From contig CBDULX010000072.1 of the NCBI GenBank assembly GCA_965368175.1, positions 1-14,302 on the forward strand: 14,302 nucleotides of DNA, given 5' to 3'. How positions within the stretch are numbered: the first letter of the stretch is position 1; each line of letters begins with the position of its first letter. Position numbers and translations under genes: made by a program. This stretch comes from CBDULX01 sp965368175 (GTDB lineage: Bacteria; Pseudomonadota; Gammaproteobacteria; SZUA-229). This document shows positions 8,097 to 13,271 of the stretch, one piece after another. The notes beneath the pieces are model-generated. The model had not been told where the DNA came from. It did not search any database and worked only from the letters and a program-made list of their open reading frames with translations.

Positions 8097-8106
8097 TCAC
8101 CTCCTT
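8097..8106 (-). promoter_or_regulatory. Near-perfect Shine-Dalgarno sequence ahead of the GGDEF gene
   Basis: AAGGAGGTGA on the minus strand is fully complementary to the 16S anti-Shine-Dalgarno tail and is the strongest ribosome-binding site in the window. Its spacing suits the out-of-frame ATG at 8090 better than the GTG at 8086. Confidence 0.85.
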
Positions 8107-8170
8107 TCCAAATCCCTTTTGTGCCTGGAACGCTGAAATAATACTTCAGTTTAAACAGGCGACAGTGCCT
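8107..8170 (-). promoter_or_regulatory. Structured-looking 5' leader of the GGDEF gene
   Basis: Read on the minus strand, GCCTG (8160-8156) can pair with CAGGC (8127-8123), enclosing an inner hairpin CTGAAG/TTTCAG (8149-8144 with 8138-8133, one G-U pair). The same GCCT can instead pair with AGGC just upstream (8170-8167). Two mutually exclusive pairings of one segment resemble a switch, but the stems are only 4-6 bp and could be chance. I see no match to the conserved cores of the c-di-GMP (GEMM) or cobalamin riboswitches. Confidence 0.3.
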
Positions 8171-8171
8171 T

Positions 8172-8201
8172 TATATACCTATCATAAGAGCTTAGCGACA
8201 A
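8172..8201 (-). promoter_or_regulatory. Possible promoter of the GGDEF gene
   Basis: TTGTCG (8196-8201) and TATATA (8172-8177) are separated by 18 bases on the minus strand, each matching the sigma-70 consensus at 4 of 6 positions. Transcription would begin near 8165, giving a leader of about 80 bases. The terminator of the upstream gene lies just before it, so a separate promoter is needed here. Confidence 0.4.
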
Positions 8202-8204
8202 AAT

Positions 8205-8222
8205 GTTCACATATTTGTGAAC
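8205..8222. promoter_or_regulatory. Perfect 18-bp palindrome, candidate operator
   Basis: GTTCACATATTTGTGAAC has two perfect 7-bp arms around TATT. It lies between the upstream terminator and the candidate -35 box of the GGDEF gene, centred near -48 relative to the predicted start, which is a typical position for a dimeric regulator. The half sites are in the opposite order to a CRP site (TGTGA-N6-TCACA), so the regulator is not identified. Confidence 0.45.
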
Positions 8223-8227
8223 TCAGT

Positions 8228-8256
8228 AAAAAAAAGAGCCTGAAAATCAGGCTCTT
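8228..8256 (-). terminator. Rho-independent terminator of the lipoprotein gene
   Basis: On the minus strand AAGAGCCTGA and TCAGGCTCTT (10-bp perfect stem, three-base loop) are followed by a run of eight T. It starts 14 bases past the stop codon of the lipoprotein gene. Confidence 0.93.
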
Positions 8257-8270
8257 ATCTTATCTGCAAA

Positions 8271-8618
8271 TTAACCTTTATCAGGATTACTGTATTGCTC
8301 GATACGAGCAATCAGCTCACTGGATCGTTTAACATTGCTGAACAACTGGTCATAATTCTGCTGCAGGAAGCTGGCAAATTGAGCGCTATCGTCTTTACCC
8401 ATTAGTTCTGCCAGTGCATCAATATTTTCTCCACCCCCACTGGCGGCATCTTTACGAATGGCCTCCAGGCGTGTGTCGATGAAATTATTCAGAGTAATAT
8501 CTGGGGTAACTGCATCCAGCGTACTGCTGATACTTGAGGTGACATCTGTAATTGCCGTACAGGCGCTCAAACCTGAAACAAGTCCTGCGAATAATATTAT
8601 TTTAATGTTTTGTTTCAT
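8271..8618 (-). CDS. Small predicted lipoprotein, DUF3015-like C-terminal region
   Basis: The 115-residue protein begins with a lipoprotein signal peptide: MKQNIK, a hydrophobic stretch, and the lipobox LSAC with Cys20. The mature part is mostly hydrophilic. The segment from about residue 45, with FIDTRLEAIRKDAASGGGEN, then LAELMG and FASFLQQNYDQLFSN, resembles from memory the C-terminal part of DUF3015 proteins (a conserved glycine-glutamate stretch before a Leu-Ala-x-Leu-x-Gly motif, then Gln-Asn-x3-[IL]-Phe). That assignment is tentative, and the family has no known function. A GAGAG about seven bases before ATG serves as ribosome-binding site. It lies 31 bp downstream of the VOC gene and ends in a strong terminator, so the two probably form an operon. 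The cell location would be the outer or inner membrane; Thr at +2 is compatible with outer-membrane sorting. Confidence 0.8.
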   Translation of the reverse strand: MKQNIKIILFAGLVSGLSACTAITDVTSSISSTLDAVTPDITLNNFIDTRLEAIRKDAASGGGENIDALAELMGKDDSAQFASFLQQNYDQLFSNVKRSSELIARIEQYSNPDKG

Positions 8619-8649
8619 AAATACTCTCGAATAGTTGTTAGGGGATCGT

Positions 8650-9021
8650 TTATTTCACAGACTGGCCAATGGCCAGCCTGTTGCCTTCTGGATCAACCAT
8701 AAAAAACTCTTTCATGCCATGCTCGGTGGTTTGCGGTTCAGTGGGTTTGAAACCCCTGGCCTTAATAAACCGATAATAGCCGTCAACATCATCAGTATAG
8801 TAGTAGAACAGATTTTTGTCTGTTGACTCGCTCTGTGGCTTGTTATCAGTGTGTCTTACCAGCATCAGGAAAATATTGTCGGTTTTCAGATGAACCCATT
8901 CGAGACCTGCACCACTTTGACGCTGGCTGACGATAATGCAATTTAGTGCCTGCTGATAAAACGCCAGGGTCTGTTCCAGCTGATGACAGGCCAATACAGG
9001 AACCGATGCTTTTATTTGCAT
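8650..9021 (-). CDS. VOC (glyoxalase/bleomycin-resistance/dioxygenase fold) family protein
   Basis: The 123-residue length and the paired beta-alpha-beta modules fit single-domain VOC proteins. The first module is VPVLACHQLEQTLAFYQQAL near 7-26, the ending of which (FYxxAL) is typical. The second module ends with the hallmark EFFMVDPEGNRLAIGQ at 105-120. His101 and Glu41 are possible metal ligands, but the metal-site pattern of true glyoxalase I is not clear, so the substrate is unknown. The gene starts only 20 bp after the fabH terminator and is followed closely by the lipoprotein gene. No Shine-Dalgarno is visible; a GATAAT box lies five bases before the ATG. Confidence 0.85.
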   Translation of the reverse strand: MQIKASVPVLACHQLEQTLAFYQQALNCIIVSQRQSGAGLEWVHLKTDNIFLMLVRHTDNKPQSESTDKNLFYYYTDDVDGYYRFIKARGFKPTEPQTTEHGMKEFFMVDPEGNRLAIGQSVK

Positions 9022-9026
9022 GTTAA

Positions 9027-9032
9027 ATTATC
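9027..9032 (-). promoter_or_regulatory. Possible -10 box of the VOC gene
   Basis: GATAAT on the minus strand matches TATAAT at 5 of 6 positions but lies just five bases from the VOC start codon, and no -35 hexamer is found at normal spacing because that position falls inside the fabH terminator. A start here would produce an essentially leaderless transcript. Confidence 0.3.
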
Positions 9033-9040
9033 ACGAGAAA

Positions 9041-9070
9041 AGAAACAAAAACACCCCATTTCGGGGTGTT
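9041..9070 (-). terminator. Rho-independent terminator downstream of fabH
   Basis: On the minus strand AACACCCC and GGGGTGTT form a perfect 8-bp stem around GAAAT, followed by TTTGTTTCTTTT. It lies about 110 bases past the fabH stop and ends the yceD-rpmF-plsX-fabH unit. Confidence 0.92.
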
Positions 9071-9182
9071 TAGAGACAAAAGGGGGTGATTCCAGGATAA
9101 TAGTGTTAATTTTCCAGTAAATCATCCAGGGACTAACCCCTGAGCTGTAATTTCATGAGGCATAGCAAGGTATCAGGCCATT

Positions 9183-10154
9183 TTACATCTTGAGCAGTGC
9201 CGAACCCCAGGTAAAGCCACCGCCAAAAGCTTCCAGCATGACCGTTTCACCCTTCTTGATACGACCATCCCTGACCGCTGTATCCAGCGCCAGAGGAACT
9301 GAAGCTGCGGATGTATTCCCATGTTTATCCACGGTGACCACCACGTGGTCGGGATTCATACGCAATTTCTTGGCCGTAGCATTGATAATACGAATATTTG
9401 CCTGATGAGGTACCAGCCAGTCAATGTCTGACTTTTTCATATTATTGGCCGCCAGAGTTTCATCCACGATGCGTCCCAGAGTATTCACAGCCATTTTAAA
9501 CACTTCATTACCTTTCATGATAATGTGCGCTTCATTGTTGATCATCTTACTCAGGCCGTTGGACACACCATAAGGCACCGTGAGCAAGTGCTCATAACTG
9601 CCATCCGCATGCAGATGTGAGGACAAAATACCCGGTTCGTCACTGGCCTCTACTATTACAGCACCCGCACCATCGCCAAAAAGCACACAGGTGGTACGAT
9701 CCGTCCAGTCCAGAATTCGTGATAATGTTTCAGCACCGATTACCAGTGCACATTTGGCCGATCCGGCCTTGATGAAATTATCCGCGATACCCAGAGCATA
9801 TATAAAACCCGTACACACCGCCTGCACATCAAAAGCGGTGCAGCCGTGAATATCCAGACGTTGTTGCAACAAACAGGCTGTACTGGGAAAAATACGGTCT
9901 GGCGTCGTTGTAGCAACAATAATCAGATCAATATCATCAATGCTTTTGCCTGCCGCTTCCATGGCGTTACGAGCGGCTTTTTCAGCCAGATCAACTGTGA
10001 ATTCATCATCAGCTGCAATGTGGCGCTCCGAAATACCCGTACGATCCCTGATCCATTCATCGGTAGTATCGACGATCTTCTCAATATCGGCGTTAGTCAT
10101 GATATTTTCTGGTAAATAGCTACCAGTACCAGTAATACGTGCGTAAGTTGTCAA
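9183..10154 (-). CDS. fabH: 3-oxoacyl-ACP synthase III (FabH)
   Basis: The 323-residue condensing enzyme contains the complete KASIII triad: Cys114 in AVCTGFIYAL, His250 in VPHQANIRI and Asn280 in GNTSAAS. The C-terminal EAFGGGFTWGSAL motif is intact. FabH condenses acetyl-CoA with malonyl-ACP to start each round of type II fatty acid synthesis. The start codon is TTG (10152-10154), sharing TTGA with the plsX stop, and AAAGGGA lies about seven bases upstream inside plsX; the resulting MTTYARITGTGSYLPEN matches the family N-terminus, and no ATG fits better. The TTG start and overlap indicate translational coupling. In many relatives fabD, fabG and acpP follow, but here a terminator follows instead. 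Confidence 0.96.
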   Translation of the reverse strand: MTTYARITGTGSYLPENIMTNADIEKIVDTTDEWIRDRTGISERHIAADDEFTVDLAEKAARNAMEAAGKSIDDIDLIIVATTTPDRIFPSTACLLQQRLDIHGCTAFDVQAVCTGFIYALGIADNFIKAGSAKCALVIGAETLSRILDWTDRTTCVLFGDGAGAVIVEASDEPGILSSHLHADGSYEHLLTVPYGVSNGLSKMINNEAHIIMKGNEVFKMAVNTLGRIVDETLAANNMKKSDIDWLVPHQANIRIINATAKKLRMNPDHVVVTVDKHGNTSAASVPLALDTAVRDGRIKKGETVMLEAFGGGFTWGSALLKM

Positions 10155-11176
10155 ACTACGTCCCTTTCAAGTAAGGTTTCAAGTTGTTTATCGATGCGCT
10201 GGGGCACACTCTTCTCGACTTCCAGCAAGGCTATTTTTATAGCATTGGCATATGAAAATGCATCCGCACCGCCATGACTCTTTATGACGATATCCTGCAG
10301 CCCTAGCAAACTGGCACCATTATACACACGGGGATCAACCCGCTTTTTGAACGCATTGAGAACAGGTAAGGCAAACAGACCCGCTATCTTTGTGAAGATA
10401 TTGCGTTTGAATTCCTGCTTCATGAAATGTGTGATCATTTTAGCCACACCTTCGGAAGTTTTCAGTGATATATTGCCCACAAAGCCATCACAAACGACCA
10501 CATCCACATCACCGGCATAGATATCATCACCTTCTACAAAGCCAATATAGTTTAGATTACATCCCTGCAACAGTCGATCTGCTTCCTTAACCTGGGCATT
10601 ACCCTTCATCGCTTCTGAGCCCACATTCAGCAGACCGACTCGCGGGTTTTCCACATTATCCACAGCACTGGCCGTAATTGATCCCATCACCGCAAACTGA
10701 AACAGGTGCTCTGCGCTACAGTCCACATTGGCACCCAGATCCAGCATATGAGTATGACCATGCATAGAAGGCAGCGTAGTCATGATGGCGGGCCGGTCAA
10801 TACCCGGCAGTGTTTTCAGCACAAATTTGGCAGTAGCCATCAGGGCACCGGTATTGCCGGCACTGACTGCTGCCTGGGCCATACCCTGATGAACCAGGTT
10901 AATGGCTACCCGCAAAGACGAATCTTTTTTCTTACGAAGTGCCTGTGAAGGCGATTCATCCATAGTAACAATTTCTGATGCGTGATGAATCTGTAGGCGT
11001 TCTGATTCAGTCAGACCATGTTGATCAAGATGCTGCCTTAAAACATCTTCGAGTCCGACCAGAATCAGCCGTACATTAGGAATTTCATTTAATATACGTG
11101 CTGCAGCGGGAACGATTACTTCTGGCCCGAAGTCCCCACCCATGGCATCAAGTGCAATTATTGGATTATCTGGCAT
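10151..11176 (-). CDS. plsX: Phosphate acyltransferase PlsX
   Basis: The 341-residue protein has the hallmark blocks of PlsX in order: ALDAMGGDFGP at 8-18, VSAGNTGALM at 104-113, LDLGANVDC at 145-153, VVCDGFVGNISLKTSEG at 227-243 and YNGASLLGL at 285-293. PlsX converts acyl-ACP to acyl-phosphate, the donor for PlsY, and so begins phospholipid synthesis as a peripheral membrane enzyme. It is somewhat shorter than E. coli PlsX (356), mainly at the C-terminus. The gene lies between rpmF and fabH as in most proteobacteria. The ATG at 11174-11176 has only a weak CGGT upstream, and an intercistronic hairpin precedes it. Confidence 0.97.
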   Translation of the reverse strand: MPDNPIIALDAMGGDFGPEVIVPAAARILNEIPNVRLILVGLEDVLRQHLDQHGLTESERLQIHHASEIVTMDESPSQALRKKKDSSLRVAINLVHQGMAQAAVSAGNTGALMATAKFVLKTLPGIDRPAIMTTLPSMHGHTHMLDLGANVDCSAEHLFQFAVMGSITASAVDNVENPRVGLLNVGSEAMKGNAQVKEADRLLQGCNLNYIGFVEGDDIYAGDVDVVVCDGFVGNISLKTSEGVAKMITHFMKQEFKRNIFTKIAGLFALPVLNAFKKRVDPRVYNGASLLGLQDIVIKSHGGADAFSYANAIKIALLEVEKSVPQRIDKQLETLLERDVV

Positions 11177-11200
11177 ATTACCGTATGGCTAAATAGAAAA

Positions 11201-11221
11201 CGGGCGGATGATGTCCGCCCG
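11201..11221 (-). terminator. Intercistronic hairpin between rpmF and plsX (partial terminator or stabiliser)
   Basis: CGGGCGGA and TCCGCCCG form a perfect 8-bp GC-rich stem with a five-base loop. On the minus strand it is followed by GTTTTCTATTT, a weak U tract. It lies 23 bases past the rpmF stop. It would plausibly lower plsX-fabH expression relative to the ribosomal protein gene, or protect the rpmF message from 3' decay. Confidence 0.65.
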
Positions 11222-11244
11222 TATTATCACAGAATCAGCTGATT

Positions 11245-11430
11245 TTACTCGCTATCGTTTTTAGTTGCGATAACTTTACGACCACGATAGTAACCGTCTG
11301 GACTTACATGATGACGTAGATGAGTTTCACCTGAAGTGGATTCCACAGACAGTGCTGCTGTAGACAGTGCATCATGTGAACGACGCATGCCGCGTTTTGA
11401 ACGTGTTTTCCGGTTTTTTTGTACCGCCAT
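11245..11430 (-). CDS. rpmF: 50S ribosomal protein bL32
   Basis: The 61-residue basic protein is clearly bL32: it opens MAVQKNRKTRSKRGMRRSHD and ends with HLRHHVSPDGYYRGRKVI, almost residue for residue the E. coli protein (57 residues) plus a short acidic tail, TKNDSE. The zinc-binding cysteines of some bL32 paralogues are absent, which makes this the zinc-independent form. TGGAGA lies six bases before the ATG and is a good ribosome-binding site. It is the second gene of the yceD-rpmF-plsX-fabH unit, separated from yceD by 50 bp. Confidence 0.98.
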   Translation of the reverse strand: MAVQKNRKTRSKRGMRRSHDALSTAALSVESTSGETHLRHHVSPDGYYRGRKVIATKNDSE

Positions 11431-11480
11431 GGTATTCTCCAGTAATCAATAACTTAGCTTAACTAGTTAATTCAATTTGT

Positions 11481-11996
11481 TTAAAGTAAATCCTTAAGTA
11501 CTGAGAAAGGACTATCCTTCTTCAGTGCCTGCTCTTCCTCTGATGCCTGACGTATTTTCTGCTCCTGCAGATAGTCTGAACATTCGGTGTCGTGTAGTGC
11601 CACCAGCGGTACAGCCAGTAACAATTCATCTTCCAGCATGACTGGAATATTGACCCGATTGTCCTCGTCCAGCATTAGAGGTTCAAATTCTTCCGGTAAT
11701 AATCCGGCTCTGGATTCATCACTGACCAGAGCCAGTTTAAAATGAGTATCCAGATCCAGAGTCATAGGCTGCATGCATCGCTGACAGGTTACTGTTAGCG
11801 TGGCTTTCACATGGCCGCTTACCGTACGCAACCTGTCCTGTACATCGAACTCAAGCTCGGCTTCAATATTTGCCTGATCATCGAGTACTATTGCGGCCAG
11901 TCTTTCCAATCGACTGATTGGCCAGTAACCGTTGATTTTACTCGCTTTTCGGGCGGCTTGTACGAAGTCCAGTTGTTCTGGCAATTTCGGCTGCAT
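11481..11996 (-). CDS. yceD: YceD family protein (DUF177), 23S rRNA accumulation protein
   Basis: The 171-residue protein matches E. coli YceD in length, in its opening (QPKLPEQLDFVQAARK) and in three conserved parts: TCQRCMQP with Cys71 and Cys74, the EDELLLAVPLVALHD block at 122-136, and the PFSVLKDL tail at 163-170. The family affects 23S rRNA accumulation in bacteria and plants; the molecular action is unresolved. The gene heads the rpmF-plsX-fabH unit and diverges from maf. It has the best promoter in the window, but the predicted transcription start lies about six bases from its ATG, leaving no space for a Shine-Dalgarno. The strong family match at residue 2 makes a later start unlikely. 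Confidence 0.94.
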   Translation of the reverse strand: MQPKLPEQLDFVQAARKASKINGYWPISRLERLAAIVLDDQANIEAELEFDVQDRLRTVSGHVKATLTVTCQRCMQPMTLDLDTHFKLALVSDESRAGLLPEEFEPLMLDEDNRVNIPVMLEDELLLAVPLVALHDTECSDYLQEQKIRQASEEEQALKKDSPFSVLKDLL

Positions 11997-12001
11997 AATA
12001 A

Positions 12002-12037
12002 CCGCGCAATAGTATATGTTTTAGACTAAGCTGTCAA
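12002..12037 (-). promoter_or_regulatory. Promoter of yceD-rpmF-plsX-fabH
   Basis: A perfect TTGACA (12032-12037), a 17-base spacer and TACTAT (12009-12014) lie on the minus strand, with an AT-rich stretch upstream of the -35 resembling an UP element. Transcription would start near 12002, only about six bases before the yceD ATG. Confidence 0.75.
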
Positions 12038-12098
12038 AATAAAAACGCTATATATTTCAAGCATTTCCACTGATCTATTCTGGACTAAAAATTAATCC

Positions 12099-12126
12099 TT
12101 GAACAGATAATTCAGCTGGGTAATAT
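12099..12126 (+). promoter_or_regulatory. Candidate promoter of maf/yceF
   Basis: TTGAAC (12099-12104), a 16-base spacer and TAATAT (12121-12126) each match the sigma-70 hexamers at 4 of 6 positions. A start near 12133 gives a leader of about 25 bases. A second box, GATAAT (12147-12152), lies five bases before the maf ATG but has no -35. Confidence 0.4.
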
Positions 12127-12157
12127 GTGTGCCCACCATGCAACTCGATAATTTCCT

Positions 12158-12733
12158 ATGAAACTAATACTGGCATCCACTTCCCCATTCCGTAAACAGC
12201 TGCTGGATAAACTTGAACTCGATTATGAAACCGCATCACCGGAAGTCGATGAAACACCCCTGGCCGGCGAAACTATTGAAGCCATGGTGGTACGTCTGTC
12301 GGAAGCCAAAGCCCGGGCCGTTGCCGATCGTTATCCCGATGCCCTGATTATAGGTTCAGACCAGAGCGCAGTACTCAATGGTAAGCCTTTGACCAAGTCT
12401 GGCGGATTCGATAAAGCTTTTCAGCAGTTGAAAAACGCTTCTGGCCAGAAAATCATTTTCCAGACAGGACTGTGTCTGCTCAACACCTTAACCGGTCATA
12501 TGCAATCTGCCTGCATCCCCTATACGGTGATTTTCAAAACCCTCAGCGATCAGCAAATTAAACACTACCTTGAGAAAGAGCAACCCTATAACTGTGCCGG
12601 CAGTTTTAAATCCGAAGGACTCGGTATAGCGCTGTTTGAACGCTTTGAAGGCGAAGACCCTAACGCACTCATTGGCCTGCCACTGATCAAGCTCATTGAA
12701 ATGCTGGCCAATGAAGGTCTGAGCCCGATTTAG
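12158..12733 (+). CDS. yceF: Maf-family nucleotide pyrophosphatase, YceF type (7-methyl-GTP pyrophosphatase)
   Basis: The 191-residue protein has the Maf signature LASTSPFRKQLL (residues 5-16, with the Ser-x-x-x-x-Arg loop), PEVDE at 28-32, the catalytic-base motif IIGSDQ with Asp68, and the segment NCAGSFKSEGLG at 145-156. That last segment is typical of the YceF branch, which prefers N7-methyl-GTP, rather than the YhdE branch acting on dTTP and UTP. The enzyme cleaves the nucleoside triphosphate to the monophosphate and pyrophosphate, probably as house-cleaning of modified nucleotides. It diverges from yceD, as in E. coli. No Shine-Dalgarno is visible; a seven-codon ORF, MQLDNFL at 12138-12161, ends in an ATGA overlap with its start. 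Confidence 0.94.
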   Translation: MKLILASTSPFRKQLLDKLELDYETASPEVDETPLAGETIEAMVVRLSEAKARAVADRYPDALIIGSDQSAVLNGKPLTKSGGFDKAFQQLKNASGQKIIFQTGLCLLNTLTGHMQSACIPYTVIFKTLSDQQIKHYLEKEQPYNCAGSFKSEGLGIALFERFEGEDPNALIGLPLIKLIEMLANEGLSPI

Positions 12734-12749
12734 CTGCTACACTCGCAAA

Positions 12750-12755
12750 TATAAT
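12750..12755 (+). promoter_or_regulatory. Consensus -10 box before the cyclic-nucleotide-binding gene
   Basis: A perfect TATAAT lies in the 40-bp gap after maf. No convincing -35 is found at 16-18 bases, so it may be weak or need an activator. A start near 12762 leaves about 11 bases of leader before the ATG at 12774. Confidence 0.35.
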
Positions 12756-12773
12756 AACTACATATGCGCATCC

Positions 12774-13271
12774 ATGAGCACCAGCAACCATCCTTTATGG
12801 CATAACCTGTTCCGACGCCAGGATGACCGTTTAACTCAGGTCACCGAACTCTGGATGTTAACTCCGCTGTTTGAAAACATCAGCTACCGCAAGTGCCGTG
12901 AACTGGTCAATAACATGCATCCCCGGCAATACCAGAAAGGAGAAAAAGTATTCAGCGCCGGTGACATTGGCACCAGTGTAGTTCTCATTCGCCATGGCGG
13001 CATAGAAATTAAGGCTGGGGATAAACTGCTGTCTGAACTTCAGGCCGGTGATTTTTTTGGCGAAGTGGCACTGATTATCGATGAACCCAGAACTGCCGAT
13101 GCCATAGCCACCGATGAATCCGAACTGATTTTTTTCTTACGCTCCGATCTCGAAGAATGGATTCAACGATCACCCCAGGATGGAGCAGTTTTCATGTTAA
13201 ATATCGCCAGGGTGCTGGCGGCAAGACTGAGGCATACGAATATTCTGCTCTCTCTGCAGGCGGGTGACTAA
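12774..13271 (+). CDS. Cyclic-nucleotide-binding domain protein without an effector domain
   Basis: The 165-residue protein is a single cNMP-binding beta barrel (about residues 25-150). The phosphate-binding cassette reads FGEVALIIDEPRTADA at 95-110, with Glu97 and Arg106 in the positions that contact ribose and cyclic phosphate in CRP and PKA regulatory subunits, so real ligand binding is plausible. RQYQKGEKVFSAGDIGTSVVLIRHGGIEI precedes it as the usual first strands (described in parts: 51-70 and 71-79). No helix-turn-helix follows; the chain ends about 15 residues after the C-helix, and there is no membrane segment. It is therefore not a transcription factor of the CRP type. Its stop overlaps by one base the start of an AI-2E-family transporter gene, suggesting the two act together. 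No Shine-Dalgarno is visible. Confidence 0.9.
   Translation: MSTSNHPLWHNLFRRQDDRLTQVTELWMLTPLFENISYRKCRELVNNMHPRQYQKGEKVFSAGDIGTSVVLIRHGGIEIKAGDKLLSELQAGDFFGEVALIIDEPRTADAIATDESELIFFLRSDLEEWIQRSPQDGAVFMLNIARVLAARLRHTNILLSLQAGD

Noticed and set aside
8107..8170. c-di-GMP (GEMM) or cobalamin riboswitch
   Set aside because: The GGCACTG stretch recalls a B12 box and the gene encodes a GGDEF domain, but the conserved cores of these riboswitches are not present in order.
8205..8222. CRP or FNR binding site
   Set aside because: CRP needs TGTGA-N6-TCACA and FNR TTGAT-N4-ATCAA; here the TCACA and TGTGA halves are in reverse order with a four-base centre.
12774..13271. CRP/FNR-type transcription factor
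   Set aside because: The chain ends shortly after the cyclic-nucleotide barrel and C-helix, with no helix-turn-helix region.
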